A stretch of DNA of 36,173 nt from an uncultured Ignavibacteria bacterium (GTDB taxonomy: Bacteria > Bacteroidota > Ignavibacteria > Tepidaquicellales > Tepidaquicellaceae). Positions within the stretch are counted from its first letter, which is position 1. Each line of letters starts with the position of its first letter. The notes under the pieces are model-generated. The model saw nothing but the letters and a program-made list of their open reading frames with translations. It had not been told where the DNA came from and searched no databases. Made by a program: the position numbers and the translations under genes. Positions 1-9,003 of the stretch are shown here, one piece after another. The DNA lies in assembly GCA_937924675.1 (NCBI GenBank), contig CALEVL010000144.1, positions 1 to 36,173 on the forward strand. Direction: 5' to 3'.

Positions 1-1127
1 TAATCGAAGGCATGGCGGAAGCAGGTCTGAACATTTTATTGTTTGGAAAGAAAACAGCTGATGTAAGTTACAAAGGTAACGTAAAGGTCTTAGCAAGTCC
101 TCAGAAAATGTTGCCGCTTGCAATGTTTGTTGCTCGCCAAGGTTTAAGACTTTTCCTGAGAGACAAGATGAAGTTCAGAGAATTATTGAAGTCAGGAAGG
201 AGTCGATTTACAAGTGCGAGATACTTGTTTAGAGACTTGGGTGCTATGCTTCCAATACTGAATGCTCAGCCTGATGTCTTTCATGTACAATGGGCAAAGA
301 CAGTTCAGGTATATCCGGAATTGTTCGAACTGCTTGACGGAAAGATAGCCGTAAGTCTGCGGGGAGCTCACATAAATTACTCGCCGTTGAATGATCCCGG
401 TTTGGCAGAAACATACAGCAAGATCTTTCCGAATGTGAATGCTTTCCACGCAGTATCTGAGGACATTGCAAGGGAAGCTGAGAAATACGGAGCCGACAGG
501 AAAAGGATAACGGTGATCCATTCAAGCGTGAGAGATAGTCTCATAGATGATGAAACCATAAACATGCCTGAAACTAACAAGCTGGAGATAATTTCTGTAG
601 GAAGATTTCACTGGAAGAAAGGTTATCATTATGGACTGGATGCGATGCGTATTTTGAAACAGAAGAATGTTGATTTTCATTATACAATAGTTGCACAGGG
701 TGAAATGACCGAAGAGATCATCTTCCTTCTCAATGAGTATGAGCTAAAAGATAATGTTACTATCATTCCCGGACTAAAATATGACAAGCTGATTGAAAAC
801 ATGAAAACATCACACATGCTGTTACTGCCAAGTGTTGAGGAAGGAATAGCAAATGTTGTTCTTGAAGCTATGGCATTGGGAATACCTGTCATCACAACCG
901 ATTGCGGAGGTATGGATGAAGTTGTAAGGGATAATGAGAATGGATTTATTGTGAATGTGAGAGATCCTTCTGCATTGGCTGAGAAGATCCTTGAGTTGAA
1001 ACATAAGAGCAAAAGTGAATTGAAGGAGATGATTCATCATGCAAAGGAAACGATTAGAAATGAATTTTCAAGAGCGAAACAGATTGAGAACTTCGTTGCA
1101 TTCTATAACAGGATTGCTGCAGGATGA
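1..1127 (+). CDS. GT4-family glycosyltransferase, 5'-truncated by window edge
   Basis: This is a GT-B fold retaining glycosyltransferase that likely adds one sugar to a lipid-linked oligosaccharide on the cytosolic face of the inner membrane. The donor-site EX7E region is visible as SVEEGIANVVLEAMALG, followed by a TTDCGG loop, and the linker strand reads IISVGRFHWKKGYHYGLDAM. The reading frame is open to the first base: the codons before the first ATG (base 12) read Ile-Glu-Gly. That matches the end of the first Rossmann helix in the next gene (KIKGLVNNGHEVVVF), so the real start lies upstream and about 25 N-terminal residues are missing. The stop overlaps the next start by four bases (ATGA), so the two are probably translationally coupled. 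The downstream gene is a paralogue. The sugar specificity cannot be read from sequence. Confidence 0.9.
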   Translation, partial: IEGMAEAGLNILLFGKKTADVSYKGNVKVLASPQKMLPLAMFVARQGLRLFLRDKMKFRELLKSGRSRFTSARYLFRDLGAMLPILNAQPDVFHVQWAKTVQVYPELFELLDGKIAVSLRGAHINYSPLNDPGLAETYSKIFPNVNAFHAVSEDIAREAEKYGADRKRITVIHSSVRDSLIDDETINMPETNKLEIISVGRFHWKKGYHYGLDAMRILKQKNVDFHYTIVAQGEMTEEIIFLLNEYELKDNVTIIPGLKYDKLIENMKTSHMLLLPSVEEGIANVVLEAMALGIPVITTDCGGMDEVVRDNENGFIVNVRDPSALAEKILELKHKSKSELKEMIHHAKETIRNEFSRAKQIENFVAFYNRIAAG

Positions 1128-2305
1128 GAATTGGTCTGGTACTCCCTGATCTTCCCCAATATTCAGAAACATTTTTTAATTACAAGATCAAAGGATTAGT
1201 TAACAATGGGCATGAAGTTGTGGTATTCACGGCGCGAAATAAGAAACCTGATTTGGAATGTCTATACAAAGTAAGATTTGCTCCGACTGTCAGGAAAGGA
1301 AATCCTTTAGCGCAGGTCTTTCACTTTGCTGTAACAATCATGAAATTATTTACTACTTCATCTAATAGGGCAAGAAAATTTATATCACTGGAAAAGACTG
1401 ACGGGAAGAGTTACACAGGTGCGATCAAATCACTTTATCTTAATTCACACATTTTGAGCGAAGAGATTGACCGGCTCCACTTTGGATTTGCTACCTCTGC
1501 ACTTCAAAGAGAAAATGTTGCAGGATCGATTGGTGCAAAAATGAGTGTGAGTTTCAGAGGGTTTGACATTAACGTGTTTCCTTTGAAGCATCCGGGCTGT
1601 TATGAACTTCTGTGGAAGAGAGTTGAGAAAGTTCATACTATCTCGGATTATCTCAGAACAAAAGCAGTTAAGATGGGATTGCCTGAAAACACCCCATATT
1701 TGAAGATTACTCCTGCAATAGATATTTCCAGGTTTTCATTCAAGAATGATTGCGAAAAATTTCATGATCCGATCCGAATTCTTACCGTCGGAAGATTGAA
1801 CTGGATTAAAGACTACGAGACTGCGATATCGGCGTTGGGAGTTCTCAAAATGAATGGTGTGAAATTCACTTACGAAATAATCGGAGAAGGAAATGAAATG
1901 GAGAGACTCAAATTTGCAGCTTATCAAACCGGAATTTGGGATTCGGTGAAGTTCAGCGGTAAAGTCTCTCACGAAGAAATTGCGAAGAGAATGCAGGCAT
2001 CGGACATTTATCTTCAGACAAGCATGCAGGAAGGATTTTGTGTTTCCGTTCTGGAGGCACAGGCAACCGGTCTGATATGTATAGTAAGCGATGCCGATGG
2101 ACTCAAGGAGAACGTTGTTGACAGAGTTACCGGATTCATTGCAGAGAGAAGAAATCCAAGAGACTTTGCAGCGCGAATATCAGAAGTGATTTCCTTTACC
2201 GAAGCAGAGAGAATGCAGATTGCACATGCAGCAAGAAAGAGAGTTGAAGAAGAGTTTAGTGTAGAGAAGCAGAATCAATTGTTCAATGAATTTTTTCTGA
2301 ACTGA
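1124..2305 (+). CDS. GT4-family glycosyltransferase
   Basis: A complete GT-B glycosyltransferase of 393 residues, the usual length for GT4. The N-terminus (MRIGLVLPDLPQYSETFF) is typical of the Rossmann start in exopolysaccharide GT4 enzymes. The donor-binding domain starts near residue 219 with ILTVGRLNWIKDYETAI, and the EX7E motif is in MQEGFCVSVLEAQATG. It shares a layout with the preceding gene, including an SVSFRGFDINVFPL segment matching AVSLRGAHINYSPL there, which suggests a tandem duplication followed by divergence. The ATG overlaps the upstream stop by four bases. The likely role is transfer of one sugar during assembly of the lipid-linked repeat unit. Donor and acceptor are unknown. 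Confidence 0.92.
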   Translation: MRIGLVLPDLPQYSETFFNYKIKGLVNNGHEVVVFTARNKKPDLECLYKVRFAPTVRKGNPLAQVFHFAVTIMKLFTTSSNRARKFISLEKTDGKSYTGAIKSLYLNSHILSEEIDRLHFGFATSALQRENVAGSIGAKMSVSFRGFDINVFPLKHPGCYELLWKRVEKVHTISDYLRTKAVKMGLPENTPYLKITPAIDISRFSFKNDCEKFHDPIRILTVGRLNWIKDYETAISALGVLKMNGVKFTYEIIGEGNEMERLKFAAYQTGIWDSVKFSGKVSHEEIAKRMQASDIYLQTSMQEGFCVSVLEAQATGLICIVSDADGLKENVVDRVTGFIAERRNPRDFAARISEVISFTEAERMQIAHAARKRVEEEFSVEKQNQLFNEFFLN

Positions 2306-2316
2306 TAAATTATCAA

Positions 2317-3234
2317 ATGAAAATATCTGTTGTCAGTCCAGTTTATAAAGCAGAGAGGATAGTAGATGAACTCGTAAAGAGATTGTCGGAAGTTCTGCGT
2401 GAATTAACTCCGGATTATGAGATCATTCTTGTTGAAGATTGCGGAGGTGACAATTCATGGGAAAGGATTGAAGACAACTGCCGACGAGATGAACATGTAA
2501 AGGGTATCCTTCTCAGTAGAAACTTCGGACAGCATTATGCCATAACGGCAGGATTGATGGCAGCATCAGGAGATGTGATCGTAGTGATGGACTGTGATCT
2601 TCAGGATGATCCTGTTCACATAAAAAAACTGTATGATGAATTCAACAATGGATATGATGTTGTGTTTACAAGGCGAATCGGAAGAAAGCATTCGTTCTTC
2701 AAAGCAATCACTGCCAAGTTATACAATTCATTGTTTGCAATGTTCTCTGATAAGAACTATGAACTCAACGTCGGTTCTATGACAATGTTCAGCGCAAGGG
2801 TAAAGAATGAATTCATCAGATTGAAAGATCAGGACAGGTTATATATTCAATTGCTCAAGTGGGTTGGTTTCAAGTCAACTTATGTTCCTGTCGAACACCG
2901 GGAAAGATTTGAAGGCAACTCAAGCTATTCAGTATCAAAACTCTTTTTTACTGCTATGCAGGGGTGGACATCCTATTCAGATAAGCTGTTACGATTGTCT
3001 ATTTATTCCGGGCTTGTGATTTCTGCAATTACACTTATTGTAGGGCTCTACATTGTAATAAGCTACTTCATGAAAAGTTTTCAGCCGGGCTGGCCGAGTT
3101 TGATAGTAGCAGTGCTTTTCTCAACAGGCCTTATTCTCATGAGCATCGGCATTACCGGAATTTACATCGGAAAGATCTTTGAACAGACCAAGCAGCGTCC
3201 GCTATTCATTATTGATAAAAAGCTAAATCTCTGA
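2317..3234 (+). CDS. GtrB/ArnC-like polyprenyl-phosphate glycosyltransferase (GT2)
   Basis: A 305-residue GT-A enzyme with a catalytic domain (about 1-220) and two C-terminal membrane helices (about 230-250 and 261-284). This is the architecture of the GtrB/ArnC branch of the DPM-synthase family. It shows the start MKISVVSPVYKAE, the metal-binding DCDLQDDP (residues 92-99) and the conserved acceptor-side ERFEGNSSYSVSKL (about 196-209). Family members transfer a hexose from a nucleotide sugar to undecaprenyl phosphate, making a periplasmic donor for a membrane GT-C enzyme. A matching GT39-like protein lies five genes downstream (base 6696), so the two may form a glycan side-branching pair. The start ATG has no Shine-Dalgarno, in an AT-rich leader. 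Confidence 0.92.
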   Translation: MKISVVSPVYKAERIVDELVKRLSEVLRELTPDYEIILVEDCGGDNSWERIEDNCRRDEHVKGILLSRNFGQHYAITAGLMAASGDVIVVMDCDLQDDPVHIKKLYDEFNNGYDVVFTRRIGRKHSFFKAITAKLYNSLFAMFSDKNYELNVGSMTMFSARVKNEFIRLKDQDRLYIQLLKWVGFKSTYVPVEHRERFEGNSSYSVSKLFFTAMQGWTSYSDKLLRLSIYSGLVISAITLIVGLYIVISYFMKSFQPGWPSLIVAVLFSTGLILMSIGITGIYIGKIFEQTKQRPLFIIDKKLNL

Positions 3235-3235
3235 T

Positions 3236-3934
3236 TTGAAGAAAATAATAATTACACAGTCAAACTATATTCCATGGAAAGGATACTTTGATTCGATAAA
3301 TATGGTAGATGAGTTTGTCATTTACGACGATATGCAATATACAAGGCGTGATTGGCGGAACAGGAACATGATCAAGACAAAGGATGGTGTGAAGTGGCTC
3401 ACTATTCCGGTTGAAGTGAAAGGGAAATATTTCCAGAAAATAAATGAGACCAGAATAAACGATCAGACATGGGCTGAAGTTCATTGGAATACATTGAAGC
3501 ACAGTTATTCCAAGGCAAAATATTTTGATGAGTATAAGAATGTATTTGAAGAACTCTATCTTGGATGTACGGAAGAGTATCTCAGCAAAGTGAACTACAG
3601 GTTCATGAAAAGTATTTGTGATATGCTTGGCATAAACACACCAATGAGGTGGTCATCAGAGTTTCAGCTTAAGGAAGAGAAGACCGAACGCCTGGTTGAC
3701 ATATGTAAAAAGCTGAATGCAACTGATTACTATTCGGGACCAGCCGCACAGGCATACATGAATGAAGAGCTGTTCAATAATGAGAACATAACAATTCACT
3801 ATTTTGATTATTTAGGTTATCCTCCATACAATCAGCTTCACGGAGAATTTACACATGCTGTTAGTATTATTGACCTGATATTCAATGAAGGTCCCAATGC
3901 AACAAAATTTATGAAAACATTCAACAAACCATGA
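3236..3934 (+). CDS. WbqC family protein
   Basis: A 232-residue protein recognised as WbqC-like from its N-terminus (IIITQSNYIPWKGYFDSI) and the following segments VIYDDMQYTRRDWRNRN and KWLTIPVEVKGKY. The family recurs in O-antigen and capsule clusters, often beside 4-amino-4,6-dideoxyhexose genes. I know of no settled biochemical activity, and a role in amino-sugar modification is a guess from context. TTG at 3236, one base after the previous stop, must be the start: the conserved family N-terminus begins directly after it, and the next ATG (3301) would remove it. The C-terminus overlaps the acyltransferase gene by four bases, and an RffA-type transaminase is three genes away. Confidence 0.88.
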   Translation: MKKIIITQSNYIPWKGYFDSINMVDEFVIYDDMQYTRRDWRNRNMIKTKDGVKWLTIPVEVKGKYFQKINETRINDQTWAEVHWNTLKHSYSKAKYFDEYKNVFEELYLGCTEEYLSKVNYRFMKSICDMLGINTPMRWSSEFQLKEEKTERLVDICKKLNATDYYSGPAAQAYMNEELFNNENITIHYFDYLGYPPYNQLHGEFTHAVSIIDLIFNEGPNATKFMKTFNKP

Positions 3935-4599
3935 AGACAAAAAAAGTTGTAATAATCGGTAATACTTCCAATGCAAGACTTGCAAAATACTTTTTTACTT
4001 ATGACTCGGAATATGATCCGGTGGCATTTTCAGTCCATGCAAAATACATTGAGCAGGAAGAGTATGAGGGACTGCCGCTCATACCATTTGAGAATCTGCA
4101 GGATAAATATCCTACTGATGAGTATGAGGCTTTCGTTGCTGTCGGATATACAAAGATGAGCAAGATCAGAGAAATGCTTTACAATGAGTGCAAGGCAATG
4201 GGATATACAATGGCAAACTACATAAGCACGAAGTGCAGCTACCTTTCGCAATTTCAGCCGGGTGACAATTGCTTCATACTTGAAGATAATACAATTCAGC
4301 CGTATGTAAAGATCGGGAACAATGTTGTCTTATGGAGCGGTAATCATATCGGACATGATGTTGAGATCGATGATCATTGTTTCATTACTTCGCATGTTGT
4401 CGTGTCAGGATTTGTAAAGATCGGGAAGAATTGTTTCCTTGGAGTTAATGCAACCATAAGAGACGGTATTACAATCGCTCCTGAAACTCTGGTTGCAGCC
4501 GGCGCAATAATCATGAAGGATACTGAAGAGAAAGGCGTTTATCTTGCGCAAAGATCGGTCAAGTTTGAGAAGAACAGTGATGAAATAAAAATTTCATAG
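3931..4599 (+). CDS. NeuD/PglD-like sugar O/N-acyltransferase (left-handed beta helix)
   Basis: A 222-residue protein with an N-terminal Rossmann-like PglD_N domain (KKVVIIGNTSNARLAKYFF) and a C-terminal hexapeptide-repeat beta helix from about residue 115. The repeats read IGNNVVLWSGNHIGHDVEID and IGKNCFLGVNATI. The NHIGHD histidine sits where PglD and NeuD relatives carry their catalytic base. Such enzymes use acetyl-CoA to acylate a nucleotide-activated amino sugar in the cytosol. Two substrates are plausible: the dTDP-4-amino sugar from the transaminase at 5544, which is nearest, or a UDP-4-amino sugar from the aminotransferase at 28655, which would make it the PglD of the bacillosamine branch. 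The start overlaps the WbqC stop (ATGA), and a seven-A run (ACAAAAAAAG) lies just inside the gene. Confidence 0.88.
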   Translation: MKTKKVVIIGNTSNARLAKYFFTYDSEYDPVAFSVHAKYIEQEEYEGLPLIPFENLQDKYPTDEYEAFVAVGYTKMSKIREMLYNECKAMGYTMANYISTKCSYLSQFQPGDNCFILEDNTIQPYVKIGNNVVLWSGNHIGHDVEIDDHCFITSHVVVSGFVKIGKNCFLGVNATIRDGITIAPETLVAAGAIIMKDTEEKGVYLAQRSVKFEKNSDEIKIS

Positions 4600-4604
4600 A
4601 TATA

Positions 4605-5531
4605 TTGCAGAACTGGAAAAAGCTCGGACTCATATTCAATCCATCGGGTGAATCTGATTGGATGAAAACTCATGCCATGATGCCTGTGCTGGACAGGTTA
4701 GATGAAGACCATGCTCGAATTTACTTCTCGGCAAGAGATGAGAAGAACAGATCGCAGGGTGTATTCATTGAAATAAATCTGAATGATCCGTTCAGAATAT
4801 TGGCAGTCAGCAAAGAACCCGTGCTGAGACTGGGACAGCTTGGTGCTTTTGATGATTCAGGGATCATGCCAACTTCCATTGTAACAACTGACAACAAAAA
4901 GTTTCTGTACTACAACGGATGGACTCTTGGAAAGAATGTTCCGTTCTTTTCATTTAACGGAGTTGCAGTAAGTTCAGACAACGGAAAAACATTTGAAAAG
5001 TATTCTCGCGGTCCGGCAGTATTGTTCTCCAATAATGTTGATCCCTATTCTACTTTTGCTCCATTTGTAATAAAGGAATCCGGAGTGTGGAAGATGTGGT
5101 ACGTTTCGCTTATCAAATGGATTGAAGAGAATGGTTCAATGAAGCACTACTACAATATCAGATATGCCGAGTCATCAAACGGCATTGAATGGAAACGTGA
5201 CGGACATGTGTGCATTGACTTTGCGAATGAGTTTGAATATGCGATCGCAAGACCTTTTGTATTGAAAGAGAATGGGATCTATAAAATGTGGTATTCATTC
5301 AGAGAAAGTGAAAGAGTGAAATCATACAGAATTGGATATGCAGAATCCGTTAATGGCAAGGACTGGATTAGAATGGATAGTGAGGTTGGGCTTGATGTAT
5401 CAGTAAGCGGATGGGACAGTGAGATGATCGAGTATTCGTTTATTTACGATCACAACGGAAAGAGGTTCATGCTTTACAACGGAAACAGTTTCGGTATGAC
5501 CGGGGTTGGTCTTGCCGTGCTGGACAACTGA
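4605..5531 (+). CDS. GH43-like five-bladed beta-propeller protein, cytosolic
   Basis: A 308-residue protein resembling the GH43/GH32/GH130 beta-propeller clan. Blade-like internal repeats are clear: PFVIKESGVWKMWYVS (153-168) recurs as PFVLKENGIYKMWYSF (207-222), and RYAESSNGIEW (186-196) as GYAESVNGKDW (234-244). A conserved-looking FDDSGIMP lies at 82-89. There is no signal peptide or membrane segment, so the protein is predicted to be cytosolic, which is odd for a polysaccharide hydrolase. Related proteins occur in O-antigen clusters annotated loosely as glycosyl hydrolases. Position between an acyltransferase and a transaminase suggests a role in making or modifying the amino sugar, but catalysis is unproven. 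The start is TTG; the next Met (residue 20) would remove the first blade strand. Confidence 0.8.
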   Translation: MQNWKKLGLIFNPSGESDWMKTHAMMPVLDRLDEDHARIYFSARDEKNRSQGVFIEINLNDPFRILAVSKEPVLRLGQLGAFDDSGIMPTSIVTTDNKKFLYYNGWTLGKNVPFFSFNGVAVSSDNGKTFEKYSRGPAVLFSNNVDPYSTFAPFVIKESGVWKMWYVSLIKWIEENGSMKHYYNIRYAESSNGIEWKRDGHVCIDFANEFEYAIARPFVLKENGIYKMWYSFRESERVKSYRIGYAESVNGKDWIRMDSEVGLDVSVSGWDSEMIEYSFIYDHNGKRFMLYNGNSFGMTGVGLAVLDN

Positions 5532-5543
5532 AAAACAAGTTTA

Positions 5544-6695
5544 ATGACAGAAACTAAAAGAAGACATATAGGATTCAACAAGCCGTATCTCACCGGTAAG
5601 GAGACTGAGTATATACTTGAATCGGTCAAGTCAAGAAAGATTTCAGGCGATGGTGTTTTCACGAAAAAGTGTCATGAGTTTTTTGAGAAAAGATTCGGTT
5701 TTAGAAAAGTTCTTCTAACAACATCTTGCACAGATGCTCTTGAGATGGCGGCAATACTCATTGATACATCTTTCGGGGACGAGATAATTGCACCGGCATA
5801 TACATTTGTATCATCAGCCAATGCATTTGTCTTGCGCGGAGCCAAGATGATCTTCTGCGACAGCGAAAAGGAAACACCCAATATTGATGTTAAGAAAGTG
5901 GAAGCGTTGATCACTCCAAAGACGAAGGCAATTGTAGTTGTTCATTATGCCGGAATAGCAGTTGATATGGATCCGCTAATGGAAATTGCAAACAGGCACA
6001 ACATTTTTGTAATTGAAGATGCAGCACATTCAATCGACTCATACTACAAAAGCAAACCGCTTGGCTCAATTGGACACTTGTCGGCTTTCTCGTTTCATGA
6101 AACAAAAAATGTAATCTCGGGTGAAGGCGGAATGATCGTGATCAATGATGAGAAGTTTGCCAAGAGAGCTGAGATTATAAGGGAGAAAGGAACAAACCGT
6201 TCTGCTTTCTTCCGCGGAGAAGTTGATAAATACGGCTGGGTAGATATTGGCTCTTCATTTCTTCCGTCAGATATAATAGCCGCATTCCTGTTTGCACAGC
6301 TGGAAAATCTTGATGACATACAGGCAAAGAGAAAACAGATCTGGGATTACTATTATAAAAATCTGAAAGATCTTCGGGATGCCGGCTTTTTTGAATTTGC
6401 AGACATCCCTGAGTATGCAACAAACAATGCTCACATGTTCTATGTGATCTGCAGAGATCTCAATGAACGAAACAGACTCATCTCTTATCTTAAAGAGCAT
6501 ACGATCTTTGCTGTATTTCATTACTTATCATTAAACGAAAGCGAATATTTTAAGAGCAAGTCTGACGGCAGAACTATGCCGAACTCGGACAGATATACGG
6601 ATACTCTTCTCAGACTTCCAATGTATTACGAATTGTCAGAAGATGATCTCGACTATGTGATCTATCATATCCGGAAATTCTATCTCAAAAGCTGA
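5544..6695 (+). CDS. rffA: dTDP-4-amino-4,6-dideoxygalactose transaminase
   Basis: A PLP-dependent DegT/DnrJ/EryC1 sugar aminotransferase of 383 residues. It resembles Escherichia coli WecE/RffA closely over its whole length as I recall that sequence: KVLLTTSCTDALEMAA, PAYTFVSSANAFVLRGAK, VHYAGIA, AFSFHETKN, IIREKGTNRSAFFRGEVDKY and NAHMFYVICRD all have direct counterparts. Lys188 in SFHETKN is the expected Schiff-base lysine, and Asp159 (VIEDAAHS) the pyridine-nitrogen partner. The reaction converts dTDP-4-keto-6-deoxyglucose and glutamate to dTDP-4-amino-4,6-dideoxy-D-galactose (Fuc4N). Its precursor genes rmlA and rmlB are not in the window. The neighbouring acyltransferase could make the N-acyl form. 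The first eight residues (MTETKRRH) extend beyond WecE. The ATG lies 12 bases after the preceding stop. Confidence 0.93.
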   Translation: MTETKRRHIGFNKPYLTGKETEYILESVKSRKISGDGVFTKKCHEFFEKRFGFRKVLLTTSCTDALEMAAILIDTSFGDEIIAPAYTFVSSANAFVLRGAKMIFCDSEKETPNIDVKKVEALITPKTKAIVVVHYAGIAVDMDPLMEIANRHNIFVIEDAAHSIDSYYKSKPLGSIGHLSAFSFHETKNVISGEGGMIVINDEKFAKRAEIIREKGTNRSAFFRGEVDKYGWVDIGSSFLPSDIIAAFLFAQLENLDDIQAKRKQIWDYYYKNLKDLRDAGFFEFADIPEYATNNAHMFYVICRDLNERNRLISYLKEHTIFAVFHYLSLNESEYFKSKSDGRTMPNSDRYTDTLLRLPMYYELSEDDLDYVIYHIRKFYLKS

Positions 6696-8129
6696 TTGAA
6701 AAAGTTACTTGACTTATATGCGAAGACCGGAAGAGCTGGAAATATAGTTCTTCTTATCTTGCTCATATTATCAGGCGTTGCAAACAGGTTGTTCATGGCA
6801 GTTAAGCACCGCTTTCCGGATTATATAATTGAGATCATACTCATAGCTGCTGCAGGATATCTGGTGTACAGGATCTTTGACAAGAATCTTTTCACGATCA
6901 AACGACAGAGCGTTTACAAGGGGTTGATGATAACCGGAATAGTGCTAAGATTGATCTTCGCTGCACATGATATGGTCAACCGTCCGGTGCAGGACAGTGA
7001 TTATGAAAAGCATGAACGGCTTGGACAGCGAATGGCCATAGAAGGAGAGTTCTATGATTTCACAGGCGTTGAACTGCGAAACTTCCGACAGCCGGGCTTG
7101 CCCGGCATTTTTGCAGTTGGACTTCTCATCTACAATCACCCGCTTACATACGCTGTGATCATGATCTTGTTTTCGATTGGTGTACTTATTGCCGGATATT
7201 ATTTGTTCAAAGAATTCACCGGAATTGCTGCACTGATTTCATTTGCTTATATAGCCATATCTCCTAACCTGCTGTTCATGGCATCCAGCTCAAATACACA
7301 ATTGTCGTTCTTCTTTTTCTTGCTTCTGCTTTTCATCCTTCTGAAAAATTATACCGGAAAAACGTATCAGCTAATTTTGATTGGCGCAATACTGGCAGCT
7401 GAAATGTATATAAGATTTAACTTTATAATGCCTGCATTGCTCATTCCTTTTATGCTCGAAAAACATGAGGGAAAGAATCTTTCTTACATAGCCGGTAGGG
7501 TTGCAATTGCGCTTGGAACTTTGCTTTTACTCTATTCGCCATGGATATACAGGAACTATCTCATTTACGGACAGATCAGATTGATGCCAACTACAGGGCT
7601 TGGACTATACAGCTCTAATGTTACTACTGACTATACAAAATCCGGCGGTTTCAATGGTGTGCCTGATTCACTTCTGTTAAAGTATAAAGGCATGACTGAA
7701 ATGGAGCTTGATAACGAATTCAAAGAGAGAACAAAAAAATTCCTGCTGGATAATCCCGACATTTACTTCAAAGGTCTGCCCTTCAGGATGATGAAATACT
7801 CAGGCAGGCAAGACTGGACAATCAGCTACTTCTTTGAATTTACAAAGTATCCGAATGCGAGGATACTGGAAGCATTCTTTCAGACAGTTGAGAATTTCCT
7901 TTTCTGGATTGTATTGTTCTTTCCACTTCTATGGATATGGAAGAACAAGAACTATCAACCCATTTCAGTTTTTATATTCTGGTCTTATCTTGCTTATTCA
8001 CTGATGCTGTTGCCGGTAACTGAAACGCGCTCCAGATATAACTTCCCATATATACTGTTTCCGATCTTCGCAGTTGCTCTTTCCGAAAAGAGAGCTGCTG
8101 GAATGAGTTCAATTAAAAACAAGGATTGA
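6696..8129 (+). CDS. GT39/ArnT-like integral membrane glycosyltransferase
   Basis: A 477-residue polytopic protein with about ten predicted membrane helices. The first periplasmic loop carries an acidic motif VQDSDYEKHE (Asp100, Asp102) and then RNFRQPGLPG (128-137). This matches the Asp and RxPGYP-type loop of the PMT/ArnT GT-C family, which uses polyprenyl-phosphate sugars as donors outside the inner membrane. The natural donor maker here would be the GtrB-like enzyme at 2317. The start is a TTG abutting the transaminase stop with no spacer, and the following KKLLDLYAKTGR gives a short basic cytosolic tail before the first helix. Acceptor and sugar are unknown. An unrelated multi-spanning protein is unlikely given the loop motif. 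Confidence 0.82.
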   Translation: MKKLLDLYAKTGRAGNIVLLILLILSGVANRLFMAVKHRFPDYIIEIILIAAAGYLVYRIFDKNLFTIKRQSVYKGLMITGIVLRLIFAAHDMVNRPVQDSDYEKHERLGQRMAIEGEFYDFTGVELRNFRQPGLPGIFAVGLLIYNHPLTYAVIMILFSIGVLIAGYYLFKEFTGIAALISFAYIAISPNLLFMASSSNTQLSFFFFLLLLFILLKNYTGKTYQLILIGAILAAEMYIRFNFIMPALLIPFMLEKHEGKNLSYIAGRVAIALGTLLLLYSPWIYRNYLIYGQIRLMPTTGLGLYSSNVTTDYTKSGGFNGVPDSLLLKYKGMTEMELDNEFKERTKKFLLDNPDIYFKGLPFRMMKYSGRQDWTISYFFEFTKYPNARILEAFFQTVENFLFWIVLFFPLLWIWKNKNYQPISVFIFWSYLAYSLMLLPVTETRSRYNFPYILFPIFAVALSEKRAAGMSSIKNKD

Positions 8130-8133
8130 CATT

Positions 8134-9003
8134 TTGCCGGGAAAGCTTCTAATAGTCTGGGATTATGATACAGCGCTTGGGCAGATAAATTCTACCATGC
8201 CTTACAATTTCAGCTATAAGCAAATCTATGAAGAGATTGAGAATGTAGATTATATTCTTGAAGAGGGTGAAAGACTAAATGTTAAGATGACGTTTGCCTG
8301 TTTGGGATTTGTGGCTGAAGAAGGAGTGTTTCCGTTTAACAATCCTGAGCAGATAAGAAAAATACATTCGCTCGGACATGAGATTGCTTCACACTCATGG
8401 AAGCATGAATGGTTTCCATATATCAATGAAAAGCAAATCTCAAAATCACTTGAGAGAAGTAAGTTTGCACTCGAGAAGTGCATTGGATCCGGTGATGCTG
8501 TCAAGGGCTTTGTTCCTCCGCACAGCAGGCCAATGAGCTGGTATTCAAAGTTTTCGATAAGTCCGGGAGACCGCGGCATATTTCCATTTCATAAAGGAAG
8601 TGATATGGGCAGTTTGCTAAGGTTCTTGAAAACACAAAACTATACTTGGTGCAGAGTACTTAAAGAATACAAGCCGGTGTGGGATAAACTTCTCGGAAAG
8701 AGAATTGAAGAAATCGACTTCAACATTTGGGAAAGAAACAACGGGATAGTGTGCGTGCCTCAGCACTATACGGGTTTTGATGATTTTGCTCAGAGATATT
8801 TGGCCAAAGCAATTGAAGGAAATCAAGCTGTTGTGATAGTTGGGCATCCTGCAGGACTCAGCCGTCAGAAGTCTGAAAGCAAAGAACACTTTGACATATT
8901 CATGAAGCTTGCTTCTTCTGCAATTGCAGAAGGAAAACTTGAAGCGATGACAGTCAGCAGTTTCATTAACAAATACATTGGACAAACCGAGCACTCTGGA
9001 TAA
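8134..9003 (+). CDS. Polysaccharide deacetylase (CE4/NodB-like) family protein
   Basis: A 289-residue NodB-homology protein with no signal peptide. Visible motifs are an acidic pair in IVWDYDTALG (Asp10, Asp12), the metal-binding GHEIASHSWKH (His87 and His91), and a VPPHSRPM segment in place of the usual RPP motif. Canonical CE4 enzymes remove N- or O-acetyl groups from carbohydrates with a divalent metal. This one looks cytosolic and may act on a lipid-linked intermediate or nucleotide sugar. It ends by overlapping the GNAT gene by 26 bases, so the two are probably made together, and a deacetylate-then-reacylate exchange is conceivable. TTG 8134 is four bases past the previous stop; no ATG lies near the domain start. 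Confidence 0.82.
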   Translation: MPGKLLIVWDYDTALGQINSTMPYNFSYKQIYEEIENVDYILEEGERLNVKMTFACLGFVAEEGVFPFNNPEQIRKIHSLGHEIASHSWKHEWFPYINEKQISKSLERSKFALEKCIGSGDAVKGFVPPHSRPMSWYSKFSISPGDRGIFPFHKGSDMGSLLRFLKTQNYTWCRVLKEYKPVWDKLLGKRIEEIDFNIWERNNGIVCVPQHYTGFDDFAQRYLAKAIEGNQAVVIVGHPAGLSRQKSESKEHFDIFMKLASSAIAEGKLEAMTVSSFINKYIGQTEHSG

